Positions 44,948 to 57,375 of a stretch of DNA of 64,000 nucleotides are shown in pieces. Origin of the DNA: Dipteronia dyeriana (Eukaryota > Streptophyta > Magnoliopsida > Sapindales > Sapindaceae). Position 1 is the stretch's first letter; every line of letters begins with the position of its first letter. The notes below the pieces were generated by a model. It saw only the letters and a list, made by a program, of their open reading frames with translations. It was not told the DNA's origin and searched no databases. Location: NCBI GenBank assembly GCA_032871835.1, contig CM065298.1, positions 96,471,891-96,535,890 of the forward strand, in the 5' to 3' direction. The translations under genes were made by a program, and so were the position numbers.

Positions 44948-47900
44948 ATGGCATCCGACAGTGAAGTTGCTGCTAGAGCGGAAGAGCGAGGGCGTGGACG
45001 TGATGAGCAACGTCCCCATGCCAAGCGGAGTAAGTCCAAGGGTCCATCCACGGAAGCCTTGGAATATCGGATTGTTGGCTTGGAGGAAGCCGTATCAGGG
45101 ATGGAGTCTACCTTGAGCGACGTTGTCGACCGTCTTGATTGCGTGGAGACAGACTATGGCGAAATCACTCAAGCAACCAAGTCTACCATCCACGAGTTCC
45201 AAAAGAGCCTCAAAGAGGACCTCACACGTGAGTTCCGCAACATCCGTAGCTTTGTAGAGCAAGAGTTACGGGCTATACGCTTGGAAGTGTCCGACGTTCG
45301 CACTGAATGGGCTACACACAAAACTAGCCCAACCGTTGGCTTTACTGCCACCTCTAGTACTAGCACCTTGAGTGCCATTCAAGTGCCCACGCCGGCAACA
45401 TACCATGGTACTCGCAATGCCACAGAAGTCGAAAACTTCCTTTTTGGTCTTGAACAATATTTTGAGGCCAAGGGTGCTCGTGATGATGCTACCAAGATTG
45501 CAAACGCACCCACATTTCTTCGGGATGCCGCTCAGCTATGGTGGAGACGTAAGCATGGCGACATGGGCAAAGGCATCAACCCCATCAATACATGGGAAGA
45601 GTTCAAGAAGGAACTCAAAAGACAGTTCTGTCCCACAAATGCAGAGAAAGAGGCCCGAGGCCGTCTTCGTCGATTGAAGCAAACGGGTAGCATTAGTGAC
45701 TACGTCAAGGAGTTCACTACCCTTTCTCTTGAAATCGAAGACATGTCTGAGAAAGATTCGCTCTTCTACTTCATGGATGGTCTGAAGGATTGGGCAAGGG
45801 TGGAGCTAGAAAGGAGAAACGTGCAAGACCTAAACATCGCTATTGCCGAAGCTGAAGCACTCACCGATTACTCCACCCAATCGAAAGAAAAGAAGGCCAC
45901 CCAAGGCAAAAGTGGGGGAGATAGATTTGGGCAGAGGAACCAAGGCCGCAAGGATGAGGGACAACGAAAGTCTTTCAACTCGGACAGACGTAGGCCTAAC
46001 GAAGGTAAGTCCGAAGCCCCTAAACCTAAGTCTCCTTGTTTCATTTGTGACGGACCGCATTGGGTGAAAGATTGCCCCAAGCGGAAAACCCTTAATGCCA
46101 TAATGTCTCAACACGAAGAAAGCCAAGACGGAGGATACGAGACAGGCATGGGGTCACTCAGACAGCTTGGTGCACTCAAGAGCAATAGTTCCCCGTCAAC
46201 TTCCACCAAGAAAGGGCTCATGTTCGTTAATGCCTCAATCAATGGCAAAGCTGTCCGTGCAATGCTAGATACGGGGGCAACTCATAACTTTGTCTCCATA
46301 GACGAAGCCAAGAAGCTAGGCCTCAATATCACCTGTGGAGGAGGCACGATTAAGGCTGTCAACTCACCGGCAAAACCAATCGCAGGCATTGCCAAGGCTG
46401 TTCCAGTTGGCCTTGGAACATGGAGTGGAAAACTTGATTTCTCTGTCGTACCCATGGACGACTTCCAAGTGGTGTTAGGCATGGAGTTCTTCGATCAGGT
46501 GCACGCCTTCCCCTTCCCAGCCGGGAACTCCCTCAGCATCCTTGATGGGAGCAAGACTTGCATGGTCCCAGCGGAACGCACAGCCAAGGCAGAGTCCAAA
46601 GCGTTGTCCGCCCTGCAGTTCAAGAGGGGATTGAAGAAGGATCCTAGCTTCCTAGCCACCCTCCGGGAGCTCAACGATGGAGAAGACCAAATCACTTCCC
46701 CAGATCCGATGCCGACCGAAGTCCGAGATATTCTTGGAGAATACAAGGACGTTATGCCAAAAGAGCTTCCGAAAAAACTCCCACCTAGGCGAGAGGTGGA
46801 TCATCAGATTGAGTTGGAGCCTGGTGCCAAGCCTCCCGCCATGGCGCCTTATCGCATGGCACCACCAGAATTGGAGGAGCTTCGTAAGCAACTCCAAGAC
46901 TTACTCGACTCGGGCTACATTCGGCCCTCTAAAGCCCCATATGGTGCTCCGGTCCTATTTCAGAAAAAGAAAGATGGGACGCTTCGCATGTGCATCGACT
47001 ATCGGGCCCTGAACAAGATCACCATCAAGAACAAGTACCCGATACCTTTGATAGCCGATCTCTTTGACCAGCTAGGCAAGGCATGCTACTTCTCCAAGCT
47101 GGATCTTCGATCAGGATACTATCAAGTGCGCATCGCGGTCGGAGATGAACCCAAGACGGCATGTGTGACAAGATATGGTGCTTTCGAATTCCTAGTCATG
47201 CCATTTGGCCTCACCAATGCACCAGCTACGTTCTGTACTCTTATGAACAAACTCTTCCATCCTTTCCTAGACCGGTTTGTGGTAGTGTACTTAGACGACA
47301 TTGTGGTGTATAGCCAGACACTCGAGGAGCATGTCCAACACCTCAAGCAAGTCTTCCAAGTACTTCGGGAGAACGAGCTCTATGTCAAGTTGGAGAAGTG
47401 CTCGTTTGGCCAACAAGAGGTGGAGTTCCTTGGCCACCGGATACGGGATGGGAAGCTTATGATGGATGGTGCCAAGGTGAAGGCAGTACAAGAGTGGGAA
47501 CCGCCCGCCAAAGTGCCGGGGTTGAGATCGTTCCTGGGGCTAGTCAACTATTATCGGCGATTCATTCAAGGCTATTCAGCCAAAGCCGCCCCATTGACGG
47601 ACATGCTCAAGAAGGATAAGGCATGGCAATGGTCTGACAAGTGCCAACTTGCGTTCGAAGAGTTGAAGAAGGCTATCTCAGAAGAACCGGTACTTGTCCT
47701 CCCTGACCACACCAAGGCATTTGAAGTACATACAGATGCCTCGGACTTTGCTATTGGAGGTGTCCTTATGCAAGAAGGCCGCCCAGTTGCCTTTGAAAGC
47801 CGCAAGTTAAACGACACGGAGCGGCGATACACTGTCCAAGAAAAGGAGATGACTGCCATCATTCACTGCCTTAGAGTTTGGCGACACTACTTGCTCGGAG

Positions 47901-49579
47901 CCACTTTCGTCATAATGACTGACAATGTTGCAACAAGCTACTTCCAGACACAAAAGAAGCTTAGCCCCAAGCAAGCACGATGGCAGGATTTCCTAGCAGA
48001 GTTCGACTATCGACTTGAGTACAAGCCAGGTAAGGCCAATGTTGTGGCCGATGCACTCAGTCGGAAAGCAGAGCTTGCAACATTGAGTGCAAGTCAACCG
48101 CGAAGCACTCTGATCACCCGCATCAAGGAAGGCCTACAACAAGATCCTCTAGCCAGGAGTCTGATCAAGCTGGCCAACGAAGGGAAGACAAGGCGATTTT
48201 GGTTAAACGACGGAGTCCTCCTCACTACTGGAGATCGAGTATATGTGCCTAAGTGGGGTAACCTCCGGAAGGAAATCATTAAGGAGTGCCATGATTCCAA
48301 GTGGGCTGGTCACCCAGGAATGACTCGTACATTGGCGCTCCTCCAAAACTCATACTATTGGCCTCAGATGCGGGATGATGTAGACACTTATGTGCGGACT
48401 TGCTTGGTTTGCCAACAAGACAAGGTCGAACAACAACGTCCAGCAGGGTTACTTGAACCCCTACCTATAGCTGGTAGACCATGGGAGAGCGTCTCTATGG
48501 ACTTTATTTCTGCACTTCCAAAATCCGAAGGGTGTGGGAGCATCATGGTGGTAATCGATCGGTTCAGCAAATATGCCACCTTTATACCTGCCCCTAGGGA
48601 TTGCACAGCCGAGGAAGCTGCCCGCCTCTTCCTCAAACATGTTGTGAAGCTATGGGGAGTTCCACAGAGTATAATCAGTGATCGTGACCCACGATTCACC
48701 GGGAGGTTCTGGACGGAGCTCTTCAAGATGTTGGGGACAGATCTAAACTTCTCAACTAGCTTCCATCCCCAAAGTGATGGGCAAACTGAGCGCTTCAATG
48801 GGCTATTGGAGCTATACTTGAGACATTACGTAAGCGCTCATCAACAAGATTGGGCAAAGTTGCTTGATGTTGCCCAGTTCTCTTTCAACCTTCAAAGGAG
48901 CGAGGCTACCGGCAAGAGCCCCTTCGAGATAGTCATGGGACAACAACCAATGACCCCCCAAGCCATTGCCTCAACCTATGGAGGAAAGAGCCCCGCGGCT
49001 TACAAGCTCGCTAGAGAGTGGCATGAAGAAGCCGATATCACGCGAGCATGCCTAGACAAAGCCGCCCGGAAAATGAAGAAATGGGCGGATACAAGGAGGA
49101 GACACTTGGAGTTTAATGAAGGAGACTTGGTGCTTATCAAACTGCTACCCCAACAGTTCAAGGCACTACGCCGAGTGCACAAAGGGTTGGTGAGAAAATA
49201 TGAAGGCCCATTTCCTGTCATCAAACGGGTAGGCAAGGTCTCCTACCAAGTCCAACTTCCACCAAGACTCAAGATCCATCCAGTCTTCCATGTAAGTTTC
49301 CTTAAGCCATACCATGCAGATATGGAAGATCCCAGCAGAGGAGAGTCTAAACGGGCGCCAACTGCAGTAGTCACCGCATTCGACAAAGCCGTGGAGTGCA
49401 TACTGGCGGACCGGGTGATTCGGAGAAGAGGTGTCCCAAATTACACAGAGTACTTGGTGAAATGGGAGAACCTCCCCGATAGCGAAGCGAGTTGGGAAAG
49501 AGGGGATACACTTTGGCAATTCGCTGAGCAAATCCAACAATACAAGGATGAAGGCGCGACGGGGACGTCGCGAGCTTAA
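44948..49579 (+). CDS. Gag-pol polyprotein of the chromovirus, intact
   Basis: 1543 codons without a break. Approximate order: Gag with coiled-coil N-terminus (1-340), zinc knuckle [13 protein letters not shown] (about 364), aspartic protease LDTGATH (about 439-445), reverse transcriptase with YLDDIV (about 780), RNase H with TDAS (about 926), integrase zinc finger HPGMTRT to CLVCQQDK (from about 1120), integrase core with SMDF, SDRDPRF and DGQTERFN (about 1180-1280; D, D and E all present), and a C-terminal chromodomain ([16 protein letters not shown], about 1481-1528). The chromodomain defines it as a chromovirus; such domains guide integration to modified chromatin in relatives. No stop separates gag from pol. 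The start is the first ATG after the primer site and gives the same MASDSEVAA as the gag-only relative. Confidence 0.96.
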   Translation: MASDSEVAARAEERGRGRDEQRPHAKRSKSKGPSTEALEYRIVGLEEAVSGMESTLSDVVDRLDCVETDYGEITQATKSTIHEFQKSLKEDLTREFRNIRSFVEQELRAIRLEVSDVRTEWATHKTSPTVGFTATSSTSTLSAIQVPTPATYHGTRNATEVENFLFGLEQYFEAKGARDDATKIANAPTFLRDAAQLWWRRKHGDMGKGINPINTWEEFKKELKRQFCPTNAEKEARGRLRRLKQTGSISDYVKEFTTLSLEIEDMSEKDSLFYFMDGLKDWARVELERRNVQDLNIAIAEAEALTDYSTQSKEKKATQGKSGGDRFGQRNQGRKDEGQRKSFNSDRRRPNEGKSEAPKPKSPCFICDGPHWVKDCPKRKTLNAIMSQHEESQDGGYETGMGSLRQLGALKSNSSPSTSTKKGLMFVNASINGKAVRAMLDTGATHNFVSIDEAKKLGLNITCGGGTIKAVNSPAKPIAGIAKAVPVGLGTWSGKLDFSVVPMDDFQVVLGMEFFDQVHAFPFPAGNSLSILDGSKTCMVPAERTAKAESKALSALQFKRGLKKDPSFLATLRELNDGEDQITSPDPMPTEVRDILGEYKDVMPKELPKKLPPRREVDHQIELEPGAKPPAMAPYRMAPPELEELRKQLQDLLDSGYIRPSKAPYGAPVLFQKKKDGTLRMCIDYRALNKITIKNKYPIPLIADLFDQLGKACYFSKLDLRSGYYQVRIAVGDEPKTACVTRYGAFEFLVMPFGLTNAPATFCTLMNKLFHPFLDRFVVVYLDDIVVYSQTLEEHVQHLKQVFQVLRENELYVKLEKCSFGQQEVEFLGHRIRDGKLMMDGAKVKAVQEWEPPAKVPGLRSFLGLVNYYRRFIQGYSAKAAPLTDMLKKDKAWQWSDKCQLAFEELKKAISEEPVLVLPDHTKAFEVHTDASDFAIGGVLMQEGRPVAFESRKLNDTERRYTVQEKEMTAIIHCLRVWRHYLLGATFVIMTDNVATSYFQTQKKLSPKQARWQDFLAEFDYRLEYKPGKANVVADALSRKAELATLSASQPRSTLITRIKEGLQQDPLARSLIKLANEGKTRRFWLNDGVLLTTGDRVYVPKWGNLRKEIIKECHDSKWAGHPGMTRTLALLQNSYYWPQMRDDVDTYVRTCLVCQQDKVEQQRPAGLLEPLPIAGRPWESVSMDFISALPKSEGCGSIMVVIDRFSKYATFIPAPRDCTAEEAARLFLKHVVKLWGVPQSIISDRDPRFTGRFWTELFKMLGTDLNFSTSFHPQSDGQTERFNGLLELYLRHYVSAHQQDWAKLLDVAQFSFNLQRSEATGKSPFEIVMGQQPMTPQAIASTYGGKSPAAYKLAREWHEEADITRACLDKAARKMKKWADTRRRHLEFNEGDLVLIKLLPQQFKALRRVHKGLVRKYEGPFPVIKRVGKVSYQVQLPPRLKIHPVFHVSFLKPYHADMEDPSRGESKRAPTAVVTAFDKAVECILADRVIRRRGVPNYTEYLVKWENLPDSEASWERGDTLWQFAEQIQQYKDEGATGTSRA

Positions 49580-49590
49580 GTGGGGGAGGA

Positions 49591-50075
49591 TGTCACGGCC
49601 CGCTCAATTCTGATCCAAGGAGCCCAAGCAAAGCCCAAAGCAAAGCCCAAAGTTAGGCTCAAGCCCTTGAAAGATTCTAGAGTCTTCTCCACTCATCTAG
49701 CAAAGTCAACCTTGGAAGACTCTAGTAACATTCTAGAACCCTCTTGTAAATATCTAGGGTTATGAATACTAGATACATGTAGAACATTCTAGAGACTCAA
49801 TCTCCTAGAGTAGTCTAGAACATTCATGGAGGGGATGAACCACTATAAATAGCTAGCCCCTCTCATTTGTAAGATATCCAAGCAAAGAATACTCAAAGCA
49901 TTGTAAAGCTTTCTCTTAGCAATACACTTTGCCTTATTTTCCTACAAAGCTCTTCTAGTCCTTCTCTAGTCTCTCTAGCCTTTGAGAGTGATCAAGCAAG
50001 GCTTACTTAGCAATCTCGCCCAGAAATTGTCTAAGTGCCGCACGGGTTAGCTGCGCAAACTTTAACCCCGTGACA
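49591..50075 (+). repeat. 3' LTR of the chromovirus
   Basis: No difference from the 5' LTR was found on reading both copies. Confidence 0.93.
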
Positions 50076-50447
50076 TCGTGCTCAAGTAGGTGTTGGGGAG
50101 ATAAAATGGGACGATTGGGTGGCGTTTTATGCCCAAAATTACGCCAACCAACATAGGGGTGACTGCAAGCTGGTTCACTCAGGTGGTCCTTATGATGAGA
50201 ACATAGCATGGGCAGCGGTGATTTGACAGGCACGGCTGCTGTAAAGTTATGGGTGGATGAGAAGCCTAATACAACTACAACTCTTAACTCTTGCGTTGGC
50301 GGAGGGTGCAGACACTACACTCAGGCTGTGTGGCGCAACTCTGTCCGTTTAGGGTGTGCTAAGGTGAAGTGCGACAATGGGCGCGGCACGTTCATCACCT
50401 GCAACTATGACCCCCCAGGCAACTTTTTCAATCAGCGTCCCTACTAA

Positions 50448-52390
50448 CTCACAACAACTAGCTCTCTCTCAATTTAGAAATTCAATGAACAGATTAAAAG
50501 GAGCTAGCTTGAGGTCAGCTTGATCAGTGTTTTATATGTTAAATAAGCCATGTATTATTGGCATGGTTATGTGGAAGACAACAATAAATCTTACGTGTGT
50601 TCTTTTTACTCACGCTAATTATACATACCAAATGTAATTTCAACTATATTGATCTAAAAATATGATAAAAATCGTGTAAAAATGGGACAATTGTCGAGTT
50701 TTGTCTCTTGAAACAGAGTATAGAGCACTGAAGACTCTTTGTTATAATTTGATAAGAGTATAGAATTACTTTGGAATAAGTCAAACATAATGGTTAGGAA
50801 CTTGTATGGACAGTAAACAAGCTTAAAGATTCTGGGTACAAACAAAAATTTATAAATTATTAAAGATTTCAAACAACTGGCTATTGTTGTTGCTTACACT
50901 CTAGACCCAATTCAATTAACTTTTAGGTAACCTCCTTGTTGTAGCAATTCTATCATGCTCACTCGAGTCTCTATCCATCACAAGCAAAACAAATCATTCT
51001 AGTGGTCCAAAATAGGTAGGCCCAAATAGCGGTCCTATAATTTGTATTTCCAAAGAATCAATCCTTCAGGTACAATGTATGGCAATCTAACCAATAAGAC
51101 CTAAGGAAGTCAAATTGATTGAACTAACATGGGTCCAAAGCCAATCTTATTCTAAAATATTAGATCATTGAAAACAGGTGATCGATATTAAAAACAATCA
51201 AATCAGGCATTGCATAAATCCCAAAGCTTGATAAAGCCTTTATGGTCCGATTCATGTGAATCAAAACGGACGATTGAATGTCCGTGATCCATGCACCCTT
51301 AATGAGCACGAACGTTAAAGGCTCTTCGAAATTCCCCATAAAAGCAAACTCCTCCTCAAAGGAAAGAAAAAAAAAGTTCTCTATCAACTCACGCGAAAGC
51401 TCTCTCAAACATTGTTGATCATTCTCTACATTTATTGTGACCCACACCTCCGCATTAATAGTGGATCCGCCACCCAATCGAGGTCGACTCGAGTGATCAC
51501 AGTAGTCGATCAATCTAATTCCTGGTCAACCCATGTTGAACAAAGGCATCCACCAGAGTATCGATCTATAACATTTATCGATATCTTATACCTACCCGGC
51601 CCTCGTTCTATCCACTAAGACTCAAGGAATCCCTATTCGATTCGCTAATATCAATACCTAGAGTTGATCTTACAAGATCGACCCAAAGCTCAACCCAAGC
51701 AATCTAGCAACATGGTTTGTCATTTCTTACTTCTCTTTCTTGTTCACCGGACATTATATTGACTTGAGTGTCAGAGAGTCCCCTCAAGGGAACGTCCCCT
51801 CCTATGGTCTCCCACTGCTCCGCTTTTGTTTTATAGGTTGTCAGTGCCCACCTCGACGATCAAAGATTAATTGTAGATCCGATCGTATACAATCATTCTC
51901 AACAACAATGCAGATCAGATGGTCATTGTTTGATGAACCAAATCGGTTAATTCTTGTGCCAATTACAAGATGAAGATACAAAAGTTATATTGTTTAGCAC
52001 ACGAATCACAAGGCCTCGAGATATTGTTCTACGATTTCGTATTATGAGAACAGTTTAGGCTAGATCTTCCAAATTTATCCATCACAATTAAAAAAGAATT
52101 TAAAGGAGTCCTGTAACTATACCCACTGATGGCTACAGCTTATGGGGGTGGAAAAGAAAAACAAGATAGAAAATTGAAACATCATCGAAAGCTACTCAAA
52201 TAATCCATTTCAAAGCGTTGCTTGCTTTTTTGACTTTCCATTTTTCTAAATTTTCCTAGAAAAGTTGATTAAATCACCCTATGTTACTCAATTTTCTCAT
52301 TAGCCAAGCAGAACCTAAATGGAGAGAAGACAACAACAAAAATTCTTCAAACCAAATAGTGAAACATAAGTTTGTATGAGAGACAGACCT
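50448..52390. other. Intergenic region with a retroelement relic
   Basis: 50448-50650 is the former PR-1 3' flank. 51090-51960 looks like old LTR-retroelement sequence: a GACTTGAGTGTCAGAGAGTC stretch followed by GCTCCGCTTTTGTTTTATAG is similar in kind to U5 ends of Tat-type gypsy elements and to 8340-8400 in this window. No intact ORF belongs to it. Confidence 0.35.
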
Positions 52391-52573
52391 TCACAAGAGA
52401 ATAAGCAAGAGCTGAACCAGCAGCACCAGCCACAACGTCACAATGATAATCTTATGAGCATGGTACGTTTTCTGAGCAGAATCTATGCTCTTCTTCTTTC
52501 CTCTTGATCTGTATAGCAATGCAATGCCCAACAGCGAGGCTACCACTCCTCCCAGTATATACTGATAAACCAT
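52391..52573 (-). CDS. Small putative membrane protein, 60 codons
   Basis: From ATG (52571-52573), MVYQYILGGVVASLLGIALL is hydrophobic, a basic loop RSRGKKK and SAQKTYHAHK follow, then a second hydrophobic stretch to the stop: two predicted membrane segments. I do not recognise the family. The last 50 bases also read sensibly in another frame (GAAGSALAYSLVK, then a GT donor), so the gene may carry a frameshift or continue into another exon. Upstream DNA in the same frame has no further ATG with good context. Neither expression nor homology can be judged here. Confidence 0.45.
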   Translation of the reverse strand: MVYQYILGGVVASLLGIALLYRSRGKKKSIDSAQKTYHAHKIIIVTLWLVLLVQLLLILL

Positions 52574-53594
52574 TGTCAAACAACCAAGTTGATGAATTAT
52601 GGAATAAACTCCAAAGATCGTGGTTTGTCTGTTAAGTTTCAATTGCACTTCAAGCCTTTTATAGGCCTTTGTTTTTTGAACCAAAAACAAACCAAGGTTG
52701 ATGAATGTGGAGCTGAGTTTAGAAGTCCAAAATATATCAAAGTAACATTGAAGGTTTTCTCAAAGGTTATCAAAAACCTTGGGAGCCAAACTGGTGGTGA
52801 TCATCGGTTAAATTTAAATAAAAATATATTATATCAGAAAGAAACAAAAGAATAGTTGCATACTTGCATTAACCAAACTGAAGAATAAATCCAAAAGAAT
52901 TAAGATAATAAATTTAGAAATGAACTTTCTTATGAAGGAAAAAGCTAGTCAAGAATTGAGTTATTGATAAACTCTCTGTACTTCATTGAAGGATCAAGTT
53001 ATTTTTCAAACTCAATTACAGTTTTCAGTAACCTTTTTTCTCCACTTATAATCATAATATAAACTCGAAAGCACCTTTGATTATGAAAAACAATTTAAAC
53101 GATAATAAAAACACTCCACAACACATTATAAATTCGTGACTTGGCAAAAGCAAGAAAATTCTATTGTCCGCCAAGAGAACATATCGATGGAGAGAGCTAT
53201 TGTAACAAACGATTAAAAGAAACAACATGAAAACTCTATTGCACAAAAAGTTGGAACACTGACTGAAAGTTTGAAGCATGTAAAAATAGAAAAACCTTAT
53301 GCCATAACTGAATTTTACATTATATCTGTGTGGATGCCACCTGTTTCCTTAGCAAACACCTTGGCTTACGGATCCCACTAGAACATTAATATAGAAGAAG
53401 ACTGGTCCTCTGTATAACTTGAATCCCCGGCAGACATTCCATGATCATTCATGAAAACTCTCCTTGTAGTAGATAAGTGGTTTGACTCTCATTGTAACTA
53501 TTGTGAATATTTGGGAAGTCCCTGCACATGGGTTTCTTCCTAACATTTCCTGCAACTTAAGCTCCTAACCAACTTCTTTCAAACAAAGACGTTT
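52574..53594. other. Intergenic, no features seen
   Basis: AT-rich sequence between two minus-strand genes. The left part must include the promoter of the small ORF and the right part the 3' UTR of the acidic-protein gene. No repeats recognised. Confidence 0.4.
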
Positions 53595-55329
53595 TCATGA
53601 AAGCTCAACAATCTTTGGCCTCTTTTTTGACTGTTTTTTTCCTGCAGCTTTACTAACCGAATTGTCTTTATTTGTCTCGGATCTTTTGACATTCATGGGG
53701 AAATCTGTTTTATTGTCTTCATTGTCACTGTCCTCATCACCATCAGTATCATCATCACTCCTGTTGTCAGATTCAGTTTCTCTGCTGCTAGCAGCCAAAG
53801 GAATCACTGGCTGATTACCGGCAATTGCAGATTCAGCAGCTATCACAGCTTCAGGGGTATGAAGATCAGCTATGCCAAGCATTATATCCTGTCATTAAGG
53901 TGCACCCATAAATTCAATCATGAATTGGCTGACATAATTGATTGTAAATAAGGAAATGAATAGAAAACAGATATGTAGATAGACACACACACAGAGGAAG
54001 GGAGTCCCTCAAAGTACCATTTCAATAACTTCAGATTCATCTCCATTGAGCACTTCAATATCATAATCTTGAGCATTTCCCTACATTATTGATAAATGTT
54101 AAAACAGGTTAGCGATCAAGAGAGCGTGATCAGAATCTAAAGAATGGTCTAAATTTTGTAACAAGATAAATAGACAAACCTTAGCATCAAGCTGGAGCTT
54201 TTTATTGGCTTCTGATATGACTCCTAAAAAGCCTTTCACTTTATCTAAAACTGCATAACAGCAAGGACTTTAGAAGCAGTTGCTAGAGAATTAACAATTC
54301 TTTCTTTCACAGAGTATTGTTTACTAAACATGATTGTTTTCCATGTAGGAATACAAGAGATTTTGATTACATCTAGCCATATATAATAATACACCGTGTC
54401 ACCGTCATAACTATATATTCTCACAATGTCCATAATTTTAACTGATTCTTCAAATGAAAATGCCAAAAGTATAACGATACCAAGTGCCAGTGTAATTCCC
54501 TGTCAAAAACTTGATAAAAATTTTATGAGTTCCAAAAACAAGTCCATTGATTTGTAAAGAAAATAACAAATTCTATATGGGTGGTTTTTCCTAATTCTTA
54601 ACTCAACCAATTTACAGACAACAAAGTAATATTATAGTTTCCCCTTCGAAATTTTCATATGCCAAGCCTAAACATTATCTCTGCAATAAACAAATTCAAA
54701 TGGTAAAGTTTATGTAGAAGAGTTGTATAAGCAACGATTAATAATGAAGTCAAATGATATCATAACATGAAGAAACCCTATATTACAAACACAGCTGAGA
54801 CTATAACTCCACTCTTCATGTATGTACTTATCACTAACACTCAAACTTTTTTTTTTTCCAAATGCAAATTGTTTGCTATTTATTTCTAATTTGTTATAAT
54901 TATAAATATGATCACCCCCAACTGAAAAATATATTAGAACCCAATTAAAAACTAATCAGAGAAAATATCATGCATAACTAAAATGCTACCCAAGAACTTC
55001 ATAATTTTCTCGTCAAATTAACCAAGACTAAATCAAATTCAAGAATCACAAAGGGAGGCAGTGAAAATTCAGTGTACCTTGGCTTCTGGCAACCGGACTA
55101 CAGATGGGTTTTTTATCATGGTTTGGTTTCTTTGACTGTGATGGAAAATCTTTTTTGTTACAAACAAGAAATGCAGATTCTGCATACATAAACACAAACA
55201 ATGCAACAATGAACTTTCAGTAGACACATAGATTGAAAGAACAAAAGAAAAGAGTATATAAGTACCTATGGACGAGGTGAAGGAATTCTTGTGCTCTAAC
55301 TGCAAAAGATCTTTACTTGTATGTTCCAT
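53595..55329 (-). CDS. Acidic nuclear-type protein, NOPCHAP1/DUF4598-like
   Basis: Five coding exons on the minus strand: 55266-55329, 55078-55179, 54180-54250, 54018-54080, 53595-53888. Phases join exactly into 198 codons including stop. The start is MEHTSKDLLQLEHKN. The conserved middle reads VARSQVLDKVKGFLGVIS, EANKKLQLDAKG, YDIEVLNGDESEVIEM and IMLGIADLHTPEAV. The tail is low-complexity acidic (SDDDTDGDEDSDNEDN) then basic (KKQSKKRPK), which suits a nuclear or nucleolar protein. The order of motifs recalls the DUF4598 family, whose human member NOPCHAP1 helps assemble box C/D snoRNPs; that assignment is from memory and moderate. A likely non-coding first exon ends at 56226 and the 5' leader continues at 55330-55349. 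Confidence 0.75.
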
Positions 55330-55349
55330 CTCTTTCTTTCTCTCTGTAC

Positions 55350-57375
55350 CTGTAGAGGTAGAGTTCACATAAAAGGAGAACTGCATAAATAGCAAAGCCT
55401 GAGGGAAACAAACGGCTAAGCTTCGGCAAACAGTTGGCTTTGGGAGAGTTACATTTACACATTAGTTAAGTATCTTTATAATTTGTGAATCTAGATGTAT
55501 TCCAAAATATGCAAGAGTGATACGTGGGTAAAGTTGGTTTAAATTGAAGCCTAATATCAAATCAAACCAAGTTCATCAAGTTTGTTAAACGTTGAATCCA
55601 AACTAATCTATCACTGAAGTCCAAACAAACAAGTGTAGCAATGATACTGTTACAAAAATCCAAAACAAGTGTAGGAATGATACTGTTACAGAAATAAGTT
55701 GGATTGATAATAAGTTAACTGGGGTACCAGAATTTACTTATATAAATTGGAATCATATCTCAATCTAATGAAGAGAGTATCTGATACAATAAAAAGCAAA
55801 ATATAAAGATGAGCAAGTGTAGCCGTCTTTTGAATCCTGACGCAGAGACTCAAAATGGAAGCCATTATAAAGAAGAGGTTGTTTTGTTGTGAATAAAGCA
55901 TTTCGAATTAAAACGAATAAATCTAAGGTAAAAATTAATTGAACAAAAGTAGAACCAAATACAAATTTTGAAAACTAAGTGAGACATTTTATCAAACATG
56001 TAGCAAACATCACTTCACAAACTTGAAAAATAAAGCTAGTTGCATATTTCATGACCCCAAAGCATGACTCTTGATTCTCAACCAATGAAGTAAGTTACCA
56101 CTAATTGATTGCACAAATAAATAAAAACACAACAGGGAAAACCTAAACTGCTATCAAAATCTATACTTCCAAGACAGTAGACAAGAAAAAAAAAACAGAG
56201 AATTGCAATGAGACAAGTGTATTACCTGAAAACAGTGAGCAAACTTTAAGTGAGTTGACTTTCGAGGTTTTTCAACGGCTGGTTGGCGACGTTTTGCGGT
56301 GGAGGTTGTGGCGGAGACGAGGAAGAGATGAGAAGTGAGAAGTACAGGAATCGGAGGTAGGAGATGAGAAGGGCAGACCGCAGAAGGCAAGAAGTGTGTT
56401 ACTGTGTGTCTGTGTTAGGGCTTTTTTAGTTGTACGGGGTTTAACCTGTTTGAACAGAAAAAGTTTCGGTTTTTTACTTTTAAAATCCGATTTAAACTGA
56501 CTTTATTCTAAGAACCGAACCGAACACTCTTCCTTGAGTTAGATTCGGTTTCGTATACAGATCCATACCTAACTATTACAACTGAAATTATTTAAAATTT
56601 TAAAATATAAAATCTAAAATTTATAGTAAATATATCATAAAATTTTCTAAGATAATTTTACTATTCAAAGAAAACAGATATTTACTTCTTTGATAATTTT
56701 ACTATTCAAAGAAAATTTCAATCGTTAGACATAGATATTTACTTCTAAATTCCAACACATCATACTATATCTTTGAACTTTAAACATACAATTCTGGATC
56801 ATTCACTACACTTTCCAGGTATGAGGTGAGCCACCGAAAATTTTTATATAGACGGTTTAATTATCGTTTGATTAGATTATTGTATTAAATTTTAGATTAT
56901 ATTAAATTATAATTTAATAATATATATTTATGTTATCAAAATAAATGATACAATCTTATTAATTAAAATAGTCTAACTAAGTTAATATGAGATCGTCTCA
57001 TTGGATTTTTCTATCTAAATAGCAGCGACTTGTACGAAAGAGTTGATACTGGATAATTATCACAATTATTATCATAAAAATACAAAAAATAATAGATTAG
57101 AATCAAGAAGCAGACAAACATTCATCATCCCAGAATATAAAACAAGACAACTTATTCCCCACTTGTTACTACAATATTCTATTCCAAATTTCTAATCATT
57201 TATATTCTACATGCCATTCTTCTTCAAAATATCCAAATATCCAAAAATCCAAATTTATCAAAATAACACCTTTTTCATCATCACACTCTCCATAGCTTAA
57301 AATAAACCACTTTACAGTGTGACTGCGTGATCCTCTGAAGAAAGAAATTGTCGAGCAAAAGCAACAAAAAAAAAA
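55350..57375. other. 5' leader intron and shared upstream region
   Basis: 55350-56225 is a probable 5' UTR intron of the acidic-protein gene (minus strand, donor GTAAT at 56225, acceptor CTACAG at 55350). 56226 to about 56400 is its probable first, non-coding exon. About 56400-57375 separates this minus-strand gene from the plus-strand dehydrogenase and should hold both promoters. No box can be assigned with certainty. Confidence 0.45.

Larger units (their letters stand above)
44416..50075 (+). mobile_element. Complete Ty3/gypsy chromovirus
   Basis: LTRs of 485 bp at 44416-44900 and 49591-50075 look identical. Other parts: primer-binding site TGGTATCAGAGC (44903-44914), one uninterrupted gag-pol frame, polypurine tract AAGTGGGGGAGGA (49578-49590) and TSD TCGT. 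All parts needed for retrotransposition are present and undamaged. It sits inside a PR-1 gene on the same strand. Confidence 0.95.
44307..50447 (+). pseudogene. PR-1-like (CAP superfamily) gene split by a retrotransposon
   Basis: PR-1 proteins are small secreted defence proteins with a CAP fold. The 5' part (44307-44415) gives MSKISLAILS, then after a frameshift near 44340 the end of the signal peptide and AQNSPQDYVRAHNAAR. The complete chromovirus follows, with TCGT duplicated. The 3' part (50080-50447) resumes with the CAP domain ([26 protein letters not shown]), shifts frame again near 50208, and ends with [42 protein letters not shown] and a stop at 50445-50447. CAP signatures and cysteines are recognisable and single-exon structure is normal for PR-1. 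Three separate lesions rule out function. Confidence 0.9.

Noticed and set aside
45169..49540. Many ORFs antisense to the chromovirus gag-pol frame
   Set aside because: Shadows of a single 1543-codon frame with all expected domains.
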